From: Deltaproteobacteria bacterium | GTDB lineage: Bacteria > Myxococcota_A > UBA9160 > UBA4427 | Assembly: GCA_016713665.1 (NCBI GenBank) | Contig: JADJOR010000001.1 | Coordinates: forward strand, 124,001 to 188,000 | Reading direction: 5' to 3' | DNA length: 64,000 nt | Part shown: piece by piece, positions 25,801-33,933 of the stretch | Layout of the letters: each line of letters begins with the position of its first letter | Position numbering within the stretch: position 1 is the first letter of the stretch | Notes under the pieces: generated by a model | Databases searched by the model: none | Told to the model about the DNA's origin: nothing | What the model saw: the letters and a program-made list of their open reading frames with translations, nothing else | Translations under genes and position numbers: made by a program

Positions 25801-26004
25801 ATGGATTTTTCGAACGTCTTGAGAGAGAGGATCGAGCAGGACGACGGACTCGTCCTCCACCTCTCGACCTATCAGAGAATGCGTGCGTCCCGACAGGCGT
25901 CCGGCGGAAAGGCCGCCGGATTCTGGGGACGCATCCAGGCCCGATCACGGATGATCTTGGCAGCGGTGGGGGCGAGCTTCGCCCCCACGAACGACGAGGA
26001 GTAG
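25801..26004 (+). CDS. Small unknown protein between flgD and flgE
   Basis: 67-residue basic protein, not recognised. The start MDFSNVLRERIEQDDGLVLHLSTYQRMRAS is faintly like the small flagellar-operon proteins (FxxxLxxxL...LxxSxHxxxRxxxR) found at this position in other bacteria, but too short and divergent to assign. It contains a short amphipathic or hydrophobic segment (RMILAAVGASFAP) near the C-terminus. ATG 25801 has GGGGAG upstream. It is 2 nt before flgE, so co-translation is likely. Confidence 0.6.
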   Translation: MDFSNVLRERIEQDDGLVLHLSTYQRMRASRQASGGKAAGFWGRIQARSRMILAAVGASFAPTNDEE

Positions 26005-26006
26005 TT

Positions 26007-27323
26007 ATGTCATTGTCCAATGCGCTCTCGAGCAGCGTGAGCGGTCTCGCGGCCGCCTCGACGCAGATCTCCGTGATCGGCGACAACATCGCCAACGCGA
26101 ACACGCCGGGCTTCAAGGAGAAGCGCGCGATGTTCACGGCGATCCTCGGCCAGAACATCACCGCCGGCTCGGGCTTCGCCCAGATCGGCGCCGGTGTGCG
26201 CGTCAACGACGTCGGGATGATCTTCTCCCAGGGCGTCTTCGACCAGACGCAGCGGGGCACCGACCTCGGCATCGAGGGCAAGGGCTTCTTCGTCCTCGAG
26301 GGCAATCTCGGTCGCTCCTACACGCGGGCCGGCGCCTTCGGCTTCGATGCGGACGGCTGGCTCGTCGATCCGAATCTCAACCGCGTGCAGGGCTACGGCA
26401 TCGATCCGACGACGGGCAACTCGAACGGGGTCCTCGACGACATCCGGATCAACGTGCCGCTCTCGCCGCCCCAGGCGACGACGCAGATCCAGCTCGCCAA
26501 GAACCTGAAGTCGTCCTCGCAGGTGATCCCGGGCGGGTTCGACGTCAACGATCCCCAGGCGACGTCGAATGCGCAGGAGGTCGTGACGATCTTCGACACC
26601 CTCGGCACCGCGCGGCAGGCGACGATCTTCTTCACCCATACCGCTGCCAATCAGTGGGAGTTCAACGTCACGCTCGCCAACGACGACGCGGCGGGGACGC
26701 CGGCCACGCCGGACTTCATCGTCCAGGCCGGGGGGAATGGGACGCTCGATTTCGACACGAATGGAAACCTGACGGCGGTCAACGGCGGCACGACCTATCC
26801 CTCCGTCACCTTCGCCTTCGACACGACGAACGGCGCCGCCGCGGCCCAGCCGATCGACTTCAGCCTCGGGCAGATCGTCGGCGGGCCGGTGATCGCCGGT
26901 CCGCCCTCGACCCAGTTCGACACCGCCTCGGTCACGAACTTCGTGAGCCAGGACGGCTTCGCGCCGGGCACGCTGTCGGCCCTGCAGATCGACGAGCAGG
27001 GGCGATTGAACGGCGTCTTCTCGAACGGTGTGACGACGTCGCTCGCCCAGCTCGCGCTGGCGAATTTCGGCAACGTCGAGGGCTTGACGGACATCGGTGG
27101 GAGCCGGCTCATCGAGTCCCTCGACTCCGGGCCGCCGATCATCGCGGCCGCGGGCAGCGGGAACCTGGGCAACATCCGGGCGAGCTCGCTCGAGAAGTCG
27201 AACGTGGATCTGGCGCAGCAGTTCGTGAACCTGATCATCGGCCAGCGCGCGTTCCAGGCGAATACGCGGACGGTCTCGGTCGCGAACGAGCTGCTCTCGA
27301 ATCTCGTGAATCTCGGACAGTAG
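26007..27323 (+). CDS. flgE: Flagellar hook protein FlgE
   Basis: 438-residue hook protein. N-terminal rod/hook signature GLAAASTQISVIGDNIANAN followed by TPGFKEKR. A central beta-rich domain includes GIEGKGFFVLEG and RAGAFGFDADGWLVDPN. The C-terminal SSLEKSNVDLAQQFVNLIIG and QRAFQANTRTVSVANELL are the FlgE/FlgG end. Shorter than large FlgE proteins but complete. Last flagellar gene of the run; a strong hairpin follows. Confidence 0.95.
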   Translation: MSLSNALSSSVSGLAAASTQISVIGDNIANANTPGFKEKRAMFTAILGQNITAGSGFAQIGAGVRVNDVGMIFSQGVFDQTQRGTDLGIEGKGFFVLEGNLGRSYTRAGAFGFDADGWLVDPNLNRVQGYGIDPTTGNSNGVLDDIRINVPLSPPQATTQIQLAKNLKSSSQVIPGGFDVNDPQATSNAQEVVTIFDTLGTARQATIFFTHTAANQWEFNVTLANDDAAGTPATPDFIVQAGGNGTLDFDTNGNLTAVNGGTTYPSVTFAFDTTNGAAAAQPIDFSLGQIVGGPVIAGPPSTQFDTASVTNFVSQDGFAPGTLSALQIDEQGRLNGVFSNGVTTSLAQLALANFGNVEGLTDIGGSRLIESLDSGPPIIAAAGSGNLGNIRASSLEKSNVDLAQQFVNLIIGQRAFQANTRTVSVANELLSNLVNLGQ

Positions 27324-27346
27324 TCGGTCGCGCCCGGCGCACAGGG

Positions 27347-27386
27347 GGGCCGCCCGTCGCCCGAAGAGGGAGACGGGCGGCCCTTC
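27347..27386 (+). terminator. Intrinsic-type terminator after flgE
   Basis: Perfect 12-bp stem GGGCCGCCCGTC (27347-27358) / GACGGGCGGCCC (27372-27383) with a 13-nt loop, 23 nt after the flgE stop. Only two T follow, so it may need Rho or act by stem strength alone. It marks the end of the basal-body/hook operon. Confidence 0.7.
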
Positions 27387-27426
27387 GCATTCGGGCCGTC
27401 GGCCCGGGGCGGGCCGCGTCCATGGT

Positions 27427-28377
27427 ATGCTCGGCGCCGAACGGGGGGCGGGCTTGGCGGGGCGGGATCCGGTGCGCGCGCGAAAGGGAATCGTCGGGAT
27501 CGGAGGGCTTTTGCGCGCGCTCGGCGCCGGGCTCGTCGCAGGGTCGCGTCGATGGGCCGTGCTCGTCCTCTTCGTTGTGATGGCGGGACCCGGATCGGCG
27601 GCGGAGCCGGAGCCGGCGCGGGCCCGGCTCGAGGCGGTCGGCCTCGACCGCTTCGACGTGGTCGTCCTCGACGCGGGTCACGGCGGCCAGGACGAGGGCG
27701 CGATCGGCCCGAGCGGATTGCGCGAGAAGAACCTCGTCCTCGACGTGACGCGGCGCCTCGCACGGCGCCTCGTCGAGGCCGGTCTCCACGTCGTGCTGAC
27801 CCGCCGCGACGATCGCTTCCTCTCCCTCGAGGAGCGGACGAACGTCGCGAACGACGCCCGGGCGGATCTCTTCCTCTCGATCCACGCGAACGCCTCGACG
27901 AGTCGTTCGCCGCGGGGCATCGAGACCTATTTCGCCTCCCTCGACTCGACGGACGAGGACGCGCGACGCGTCGCCGAGCGGGAGAACACGGCGCTCGGGG
28001 CGAAGGCGCCGACGGCGGGCGCCGACGATCCGCTCGCGGCGATCCTCGGCGACCTGATCGAGACCGAGCATCTGCAGGAATCGAGCGAGTTCGCGAAGCT
28101 CGCCCAGAATGGCCTCTCGGCGGCGGCCGGTGAGCGCTCGCGTGGCGTCAAGCAGGCGCCCTTCGTCGTCTTGATGGGCGTCCGGATGCCCTCGACCCTG
28201 GTCGAGATCGGCTTCGTGACCCACCCGGGCGAGGAGGAGCAGCTTCGGCGCACGGACCGCAAGGACGCGATCGCCGCCGCGCTCGCCCGGGCGGTGATCG
28301 CCTTCGGCGAGCGGTACGATGCGCGGCGCGGGGTGCGCCCGGCGCAGGGCGGTCGTCCCGCAGCCCGCGCGAACTGA
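27427..28377 (+). CDS. N-acetylmuramoyl-L-alanine amidase (AmiC type)
   Basis: Zinc amidase (Amidase_3) that cleaves septal peptidoglycan peptide stems in the periplasm. Motifs: VVVLDAGHGGQDEGAIG (first zinc His and Glu region), LFLSIHANAS (second zinc ligand) and the VEIGFVTHPGEE catalytic Glu region near the end. A signal peptide is present (WAVLVLFVVMAGPGSAAE). The start is uncertain: ATG 27427 overlaps a TATGCT that could be a -10 box, while TTG 27511 has GGAGG just upstream and gives a normal-length signal peptide. 316 residues from the longest start. Confidence 0.9.
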   Translation: MLGAERGAGLAGRDPVRARKGIVGIGGLLRALGAGLVAGSRRWAVLVLFVVMAGPGSAAEPEPARARLEAVGLDRFDVVVLDAGHGGQDEGAIGPSGLREKNLVLDVTRRLARRLVEAGLHVVLTRRDDRFLSLEERTNVANDARADLFLSIHANASTSRSPRGIETYFASLDSTDEDARRVAERENTALGAKAPTAGADDPLAAILGDLIETEHLQESSEFAKLAQNGLSAAAGERSRGVKQAPFVVLMGVRMPSTLVEIGFVTHPGEEEQLRRTDRKDAIAAALARAVIAFGERYDARRGVRPAQGGRPAARAN

Positions 28378-28397
28378 AACGCAGAGAGGGGAGCGTG

Positions 28398-29153
28398 ATG
28401 CGGAGCGATGGGCGACGGACGGACGAGCTGCGTCCGCTCGATTTCAGGGTGGACTTCACGGATCAGCCTCTCGGCTCGGTCCTCTGCACGATGGGCCGCA
28501 CGCGCGTCCTCTGCACCGTCTGCGAGGAGCCCGACGTCCCGCGTTGGATGCGCGGCAGCGGCGAGGGCTGGCTCACGGCGGAGTACTCGATGCTGCCCGG
28601 TGCGACCCACACGCGCAGCGAGCGCGAGGCGAGCCGCGGCAAGCTCTCGGGGCGCACGATGGAGATCCAGCGCCTGATCGGGCGCAGCCTGCGCGCGGTC
28701 GTCGATCGCAAGGCACTCGGCGAGCGAACGCTCTACGTCGATTGCGACGTGCTGCAGGCCGACGGCGGGACGCGGACCGCGTCGATCAGCGGCGCGTATG
28801 TCGCGCTCGCGCTCGCCCTCGGTCGCCTCGAACGCAAGGGTGCGCTCGCGGGGGGCGTCCTGCGCGATCAGCTCGCCGCGGTCTCCGTCGGGATCGTGGA
28901 CGGCGTCGGCCTGCTCGATCTGCCCTACGTCGAGGACTCCCGGGCGGAGGTCGACATGAACGTCGTCGGCATGGGCAGCGGTCGCATGATCGAGGTCCAG
29001 GGCACGGGCGAGGGCGGCAGCTTCGATCGCCGGGAGCTCGACGGCCTGCTCGATCTGGCCTGGAAGGGCATCGATGCGATCGTCGCGCACCAGCGCGAGG
29101 CGATCGAGGGGGCGGGCTTCTCGCTCGCGCGCCTGCTGCGCGGACGAGCCTAG
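28398..29153 (+). CDS. rph: Ribonuclease PH
   Basis: 251-residue phosphorolytic 3'-5' exoribonuclease trimming tRNA 3' ends. Conserved segments: RSDGRRTDELRPLDF, GWLTAEYSMLPGATHTR, SGRTMEIQRLIGRSLRAVVD, the metal/phosphate site LYVDCDVLQADGGTRTASI and GVGLLDLPYVED. ATG 28398 (GTG 28395 is alternative) follows GAGGGGAG. rdgB starts 3 nt after the stop, the usual rph-rdgB pair. Confidence 0.97.
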   Translation: MRSDGRRTDELRPLDFRVDFTDQPLGSVLCTMGRTRVLCTVCEEPDVPRWMRGSGEGWLTAEYSMLPGATHTRSEREASRGKLSGRTMEIQRLIGRSLRAVVDRKALGERTLYVDCDVLQADGGTRTASISGAYVALALALGRLERKGALAGGVLRDQLAAVSVGIVDGVGLLDLPYVEDSRAEVDMNVVGMGSGRMIEVQGTGEGGSFDRRELDGLLDLAWKGIDAIVAHQREAIEGAGFSLARLLRGRA

Positions 29154-29156
29154 GCG

Positions 29157-29759
29157 GTGGCGGCAGGGACGGGACCGCGGCGCTTCGTCTTCGCGACGGG
29201 CAACGCGGGCAAGCGCCGGGAGCTCGCCCGCATCCTCGCCGACTGCGAGATCCTCTCGCTCGGCGATTTCCCCGGGCTGGTGCTGCCGGAAGAGGGCGAC
29301 GACTACGCCGCCAATGCCCTCGCGAAGGCCGAAGCCGTGCTCGCGGCGACGGGCGTCGCGAGCCTCGGCGACGACTCGGGGGTCGAGGTCGATGCCCTCG
29401 GCGGCAGGCCCGGCGTCCACTCGGCCCGCTACGGCGGGCCCGGCCTCGATGATCGCGGGCGCTGCGACCGACTGCTCGCCGAGCTCGCATCCGTCCCGGA
29501 TCCACGCACCGCGCGCTTCGTCTGCGTCGCGGCCTGCGCGTTGCCGGACGGCCGGCGCAAGACGGTGCGCGGCGAATGTGAGGGGACGATCGTGCGCGCA
29601 GCGCGGGGCGAGGGCGGCTTCGGCTACGACCCGATCTTCGTACCGAACGGCGAGCGTTCGACCTGGGCCGAGCTCCCCGAATCCGAGAAGGACCGCCTCT
29701 CCCACCGCGGTCAGGCCTTCCGAGCCCTGCTGCGCTGGATCGACGATCCGGCTCGTTAG
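29157..29759 (+). CDS. rdgB: XTP/dITP diphosphatase (RdgB/HAM1)
   Basis: 200-residue house-cleaning pyrophosphatase for non-canonical purine triphosphates. Signature FVFATGNAGKRREL at the N-terminus, DDYAANALAKAEA, SLGDDSGVEVDALGGRPG with the catalytic Asp, HSARYGG and FGYDPIFVPNG near the C-terminus. GTG 29157. Converges with the PilZ gene 17 nt beyond its stop. Confidence 0.96.
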   Translation: MAAGTGPRRFVFATGNAGKRRELARILADCEILSLGDFPGLVLPEEGDDYAANALAKAEAVLAATGVASLGDDSGVEVDALGGRPGVHSARYGGPGLDDRGRCDRLLAELASVPDPRTARFVCVAACALPDGRRKTVRGECEGTIVRAARGEGGFGYDPIFVPNGERSTWAELPESEKDRLSHRGQAFRALLRWIDDPAR

Positions 29760-29776
29760 GCCCCCCGCGGCCGCCC

Positions 29777-30499
29777 CTAGACTTCGAGGTTCGCGAGCCG
29801 CTCCTGGATCACCCGCGCGATCGCGTTGCACGTCACCGCGTCGGGATGGTCGAACTGGATGCCCATGCCGAGGGGCAGATTCGGGCGCTGCAGATTGCCG
29901 GGGACGTTGGCGAAGGCCACGATCCCGTCGATCTCGAAGCGCTCGCCGTCGAGCTCGAAGAGCGTGCGCAGGCGAGCGCCGTCCATGCTCGCGCGCGGCG
30001 TCTCGATGAAGCAGCCGCCTTCGGAGAGGCTGTAGAGGATGCCCTGCTTCTCGCGACCGCCGACGAGGATGCGAGCAGGGGCGTGGGTCGGGACGCGGCG
30101 CGACGTGCGCGCGGCGGAGATCTGCTCGCCGGAGGTGAGGCGATTGATCTGGAAGCGCAGGATGCCCTCGTCGTAGCCGTCCCAGAGCGCGAGCAGCACG
30201 CCGGCCTGACGGAGTGTCTTGCGGTGGGCGGGATCGGGCGTCTTCCCGTACGCCAGCGCAGGAAGCACCGACTCGGTCTCGCGCATCGTCGCGAGGGCCT
30301 TCGCGACGCGCGACGCCGCGAGCGCGGTCGGGACGAGCACGCCGGCGAAGAGATACGCGCGCGAGGAGACGAGCCGGATCGCTTCGCCGAGCTCGCCGAC
30401 CCGGATGGGCTCGACGCCGAGCCGGACCAGCTGGGCTGCAAGGGTCTCCGTCCGGTGCGGATCCGGCTCGATCAGCAGCACGAAATGGCTCGTCGGCAT
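29777..30499 (-). CDS. Receiver-like/PilZ two-domain protein
   Basis: 240 residues. Residues 1-120 look like a receiver (VLLIEPDPHRTETL, LGVEPIRVGELGEAI) but lack a clear phospho-acceptor Asp and Lys. Residues about 130-235 are a PilZ domain: RRVPTHAPARI supplies the N-terminal arginines and YSLSEGGCFIET is the DxSxxG motif with Ser for Asp/Asn. So c-di-GMP binding is plausible but one motif residue is altered. The start is taken as ATG 30499 (MPTSHFVLLIEPD); GTG 30550 would add 17 unconserved residues. Single gene, convergent with rdgB and divergent from the phosphatase gene. Confidence 0.75.
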   Translation of the reverse strand: MPTSHFVLLIEPDPHRTETLAAQLVRLGVEPIRVGELGEAIRLVSSRAYLFAGVLVPTALAASRVAKALATMRETESVLPALAYGKTPDPAHRKTLRQAGVLLALWDGYDEGILRFQINRLTSGEQISAARTSRRVPTHAPARILVGGREKQGILYSLSEGGCFIETPRASMDGARLRTLFELDGERFEIDGIVAFANVPGNLQRPNLPLGMGIQFDHPDAVTCNAIARVIQERLANLEV

Positions 30500-30545
30500 G
30501 CCGCTTGAATCGGGCCGACCTGCCGGTGCCTTGAGGGGGGAGGGC

Positions 30546-30574
30546 TTCACCCGCGGGTCAACCTTCTATATATA
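30546..30574 (+). promoter_or_regulatory. Sigma-70-like promoter for the histidine phosphatase gene
   Basis: TTCACC (30546-30551) and TATATA (30569-30574) are separated by 17 nt, the optimal spacing. The A/T-rich box stands out in very G+C-rich surroundings. The ATG at 30585 is only 11 nt after the -10, and no Shine-Dalgarno is visible, so the mRNA may be leaderless or nearly so. Confidence 0.55.
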
Positions 30575-30584
30575 GGGCTCCACC

Positions 30585-31187
30585 ATGGCTTCGGTGACCA
30601 CCTCCATCTGCCTGATCCGCCACGGCGAGACCACCTGGAATCGGGCGGGCCTTTGGCAGGGCCACGCCGACCCCGAGCTGACGGAGACCGGGCTGCTTCA
30701 GGCCCGGCGCCTCGCCGAGCTCTTCGCGGTCGAGCAGGCGGTCCGGCCGTGGAACCGGATCTTCGCCAGCGATCTGCTCCGTGCCCGGGCGACCGCGCTG
30801 CAGATCGCCGAGGCCCTCGACCTCCCGCTCGCCGTCGATCCGCGCCTGCGCGAGCTCGATGTCGGGCGCTGGTCGGGGCTCACCCGCGCCGAGATCGCCG
30901 CCCTCGACGAGGCGACCCTGCGCGCCTTCGAGTCGGGGGCCCCGGGCGTCCGACCCGGCGGCGGCGAGACCCGGATCGAGATCCGCGAGCGGAGCCACGC
31001 CTTCGTGTGCGAGCTCGCGCGGCGGCACGCGGGGGAGCGGGTGCTGGTGGTGACCCATCTCGGTGTCATCCGCGCGCTCGTGCCGGGGGCTCGCCCCCAG
31101 AACGCCGATCGGATCGAGCTCTGCGCCGAGGAGATCGCCGCGCGACCGATCGACCGCGCGCAGCGGCCGGAAGAGGGGCCGCTCTAG
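30585..31187 (+). CDS. Histidine phosphatase / phosphoglycerate-mutase-like protein
   Basis: 200-residue member of the histidine phosphatase superfamily. The catalytic RHGE is in CLIRHGETTWNRAGLWQGHAD, the second site residues are in FASDLLRARATALQIAEALD and RELDVGRWSGLT, and the C-terminal catalytic His is in VLVVTHLGVIRALV. Substrate not determinable (alpha-ribazole phosphatase, mutase and PhoE-like enzymes all share this). ATG 30585. Confidence 0.88.
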   Translation: MASVTTSICLIRHGETTWNRAGLWQGHADPELTETGLLQARRLAELFAVEQAVRPWNRIFASDLLRARATALQIAEALDLPLAVDPRLRELDVGRWSGLTRAEIAALDEATLRAFESGAPGVRPGGGETRIEIRERSHAFVCELARRHAGERVLVVTHLGVIRALVPGARPQNADRIELCAEEIAARPIDRAQRPEEGPL

Positions 31188-31213
31188 CGTCGCGCTCCGG
31201 GCGTGGCGTTCGT

Positions 31214-31768
31214 TCAGGCGGCGCCGACGGCGCGCTTGGCCGGAGCGCGCATGCGGCGCGACAGGATGACGACGCCGACGAGGCCGACGATCCCGCCGGC
31301 GACGTCGATCAGGACGTCGTAGGGGCTGCCGGTGCGGGCGCTCGAGTAGGATTGTCGAAGCTCGTCCGCCGCGGCGATCGTCGCGACGAAGAAGATCGCG
31401 ATCCAGCAGGCGGTCGCGATGCGGGCCCGCGCCGCGGAGAGCAGCGCGGCACGGAACGCGAGCAGCGCGAGGATCGCGTACTCGGTGAAGTGGGCGGACT
31501 TGCGGAAGAGCATGTAGAGCTTGTAGCGGGTCGCGGCGTCGACCGGGCCGACGATGCTCTCGATCACCCACTGCATGAAATTGCTGGTCCGGCGCAGCGA
31601 GTAGGCGTCGGTGCCGAATTGCCAGATGACGGCGGCCCAGAGCACGACCCAGAGCCAGGCCAGGATGATCCGATGACGCGTCCGCCGGGCGCTCTCGGCC
31701 CTGCGGCCGGCGCCGGCCTCGGGACCGGGGCTCGTGGTCGTGACGTTTTCCGCCAATGCGGGCCTCAC
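31214..31768 (-). CDS. VanZ-family membrane protein
   Basis: 184 residues with four predicted membrane helices (IILAWLWVVLWAAVIWQFG, AILALLAFRAALL, ATACWIAIFFVATIAAA, VLIDVAGGIVGLVGVVIL). The VanZ-type motif ADELRQSYSSARTGSPYDVL lies between the last two. Function of the family is generally unclear; VanZ itself affects teicoplanin resistance. Start GTG 31768 chosen because upstream codons are unconserved and overlap the divergent ligase gene. Confidence 0.8.
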   Translation of the reverse strand: MRPALAENVTTTSPGPEAGAGRRAESARRTRHRIILAWLWVVLWAAVIWQFGTDAYSLRRTSNFMQWVIESIVGPVDAATRYKLYMLFRKSAHFTEYAILALLAFRAALLSAARARIATACWIAIFFVATIAAADELRQSYSSARTGSPYDVLIDVAGGIVGLVGVVILSRRMRAPAKRAVGAA

Positions 31769-31822
31769 GCTGTTTTCGAGCAACCCGCCACTCGGCTCGC
31801 CCCGGGTCGGTATCGTACCGCC

Positions 31823-32842
31823 ATGCCTTCGCTCTCGATCGGCCTCGTGTATGAAACTTTTGAGACCTATCCGGTCCACCCCGGGGATCCTCCCGATGCC
31901 CACGTCGAGTACGAGCCCGAGTCGACGATCGAAGCCCTCGAATCGGCCCTCTCGGCTCTCGGGCACCGCGCCCTCCGCCTGGGTTCACCCCACGCGCTGC
32001 TCGAGGCGCTCGGCCGGGGCGCGCGGCCGGCGGTCGATGCGGTGATGAACGTCGCCGAGGGCTTCGGCAGCCGGAATCGCGAGGCCTGGGCTCCCGTCCT
32101 GCTGGAGATGGCGGGGATCCCGACCCTGGGATCCGACGCGCTCACCCTCTCGCTCTCCCTCGACAAGGCCTGGACCAATCGCTTCCTCGCGGCGTCGGGA
32201 ATCCCGGTCGCCGCCCAGGCCGTCTTCCCCGACGAGGCGTCCGCTCGGCACGCGCGGCTGCCCGCGCCGTTTCCGCTCTTCGTGAAGCCGCGCTGGGAGG
32301 GGACGGCCAAGGGCATCCGCCGCAGCTCGAAGGTGAAGAGCCGGGACGAGCTCGCCCGCGAGGTCGCGCGCGTCGTCGCGAGCTATCGCCAGCCCGCCCT
32401 CGTCGAGGCCTTCGTGCCGGGGCCGGAGTTCACGCTGACCCTCGTCGGCAACGGGCCGCCCGTCGCCTGGCCCGCCGTCCAGCGCGCCCTCGATCGCGAC
32501 TCCGGCATCGGGATCCACGCCCTCGAAGGTCCGGGGCGGACGGACGCCGCGACGGGCCTGGTGCCGATCACGCCGGGTCGGCTCGAGCCCGTCCTCGAGG
32601 CACGGCTGGCCGAGCTCGCGGTGCGCGCGTTCACCGCCCTCGAGTGCCGCGACTTCGCGCGGGTCGACTTCCGCCTCGACGCCGCGGGCGAGCCCGTCTT
32701 CCTCGAGATCAATCCGCTGCCGACCTTTGCGACGGACGGGACCTTCGCCATTCTCGCCGAGCTCGAGGGCTCGACCCTCGACGCGATGCTCGGCCGCTGC
32801 ATCCAGGCGGGCCTCGAGCGGATTCGGGGCGAGGGCCGATGA
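31823..32842 (+). CDS. D-Ala-D-Ala ligase-like ATP-grasp protein
   Basis: 339-residue ATP-grasp ligase resembling Ddl. Visible: NVAEGFGSRNREAW, GIPTLGSDALTLSLSLDKAW, the grasp lysine in FPLFVKPRWEGTAKGI and the metal-binding block FARVDFRLDA then FLEINPLPTF. The last block differs from the Ddl EINTxPG form, so the acceptor may not be D-alanine. Its stop overlaps the next ATG (ATGA), coupling it to a KamA aminomutase, which suggests a beta-amino-acid substrate; that is inference. ATG 31823. Confidence 0.8.
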   Translation: MPSLSIGLVYETFETYPVHPGDPPDAHVEYEPESTIEALESALSALGHRALRLGSPHALLEALGRGARPAVDAVMNVAEGFGSRNREAWAPVLLEMAGIPTLGSDALTLSLSLDKAWTNRFLAASGIPVAAQAVFPDEASARHARLPAPFPLFVKPRWEGTAKGIRRSSKVKSRDELAREVARVVASYRQPALVEAFVPGPEFTLTLVGNGPPVAWPAVQRALDRDSGIGIHALEGPGRTDAATGLVPITPGRLEPVLEARLAELAVRAFTALECRDFARVDFRLDAAGEPVFLEINPLPTFATDGTFAILAELEGSTLDAMLGRCIQAGLERIRGEGR

Positions 32843-33933
32843 GCGAAGCCATCCGCGTGCACGACGTCGCCGCCGCCGACTGGCGCGACTGGGGCTGGCA
32901 GATGCGCCATCGCATCCGCACCGCCGCCGACCTGCGCGCCTTCCTCGAGCCGACCCCCGACGAGGTCGCCGCGATCGAGGCGCTCGCGACGCGCTTCCGC
33001 TTCGTCATCACGCCCTACTACGCCTCGCTGATGGATCCCGCCGATCCCGATTGTCCGATCCGGCGTCAGGTCGTCCCGCGCCTCGCCGAGCTCGGCGACC
33101 CCGCCGGCCTCGCCGATCCCCTCGACGAGGTCGCCCACTCGCCGGTCAAGAACGTGATCCGGGTCTACCGCGACCGGATCGCCTTCTGCGTCAACAACGA
33201 GTGCGCGCTCTACTGCCGCTACTGCCTGCGCAAGCGGATGGTCGGCGACGAAGACTGGACGATGCAGAAGCGCGAGCTCGAGACGGCGCTCGACTGGATC
33301 GCGCGGACGCCCGAGATCCGCGACGTGCTGCTGACCGGTGGCGATCCGCTCGTCTACTCGGACGCGAAGCTCGAGTGGCTGCTCGGGCGCCTGCGCGCGA
33401 TCCCCCACGTCGAGCTGATCCGGCTCGGGACGCGGCTGCCGGTGACGCTGCCGTTCCGGGTGACGAAAGCGCTCTGCGCGATGCTCGAGCGCTTCCACCC
33501 GATCTGGGTCAACACCCATTTCAATCATCCGCGCGAGCTGACCGAAGAGGCGGCGGAGGCCTGTGATCGATTGCTGCGGGCAGGGATCCCGGTCGGGAAC
33601 CAGAGCGTGCTGCTCCGGGGCATCAACGACTCGCTGCCGGTCATGCAGGCGCTCTGCGAAGGACTCGTGCGGATGCGCGTGCGGCCCTACTACGTCTACC
33701 AGGCCCAGCTGCTCGAGGGGACGGCGCATTTCCGGGTCCCCATCGAGGCGGGGCAGGCGATCTTCCGGGCGATGCGCGGCCGGACGAGCGGCTTCGCGAT
33801 TCCCCAGTACGTTCTCGACACCCCCCATGGCAAGGTTCCCCTCGAGCTGCCCTTCGTGAAGGGTCGCGAGGGGGACGACTACGTGGTGGAGGCGTGGGAC
33901 GGTGCGATCTGGCGTGAACCGAATCCGCGCTGA
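32839..33933 (+). CDS. KamA-family radical SAM aminomutase
   Basis: 364-residue lysine-2,3-aminomutase-like enzyme. The radical-SAM cluster cysteines are C122, C126 and C129 in CALYCRYC (CxxxCxxC). The SAM-binding LLTGGDPL motif follows, and the PLP-anchoring Lys is about K332 in TPHGKVPLEL. Family members convert L-alpha-lysine or a similar amino acid to the beta isomer (or, as EpmB, make beta-lysine for EF-P). Lengths and all cofactor motifs are intact. ATGA overlap with the ATP-grasp gene. Confidence 0.9.
   Translation: MSEAIRVHDVAAADWRDWGWQMRHRIRTAADLRAFLEPTPDEVAAIEALATRFRFVITPYYASLMDPADPDCPIRRQVVPRLAELGDPAGLADPLDEVAHSPVKNVIRVYRDRIAFCVNNECALYCRYCLRKRMVGDEDWTMQKRELETALDWIARTPEIRDVLLTGGDPLVYSDAKLEWLLGRLRAIPHVELIRLGTRLPVTLPFRVTKALCAMLERFHPIWVNTHFNHPRELTEEAAEACDRLLRAGIPVGNQSVLLRGINDSLPVMQALCEGLVRMRVRPYYVYQAQLLEGTAHFRVPIEAGQAIFRAMRGRTSGFAIPQYVLDTPHGKVPLELPFVKGREGDDYVVEAWDGAIWREPNPR

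Noticed and set aside
30494..30510. GGCATGCCGCTTGA on the plus strand resembling a sigma-54 site
   Set aside because: The -12 position is GA, not GC, and it lies inside the start of the minus-strand PilZ gene.
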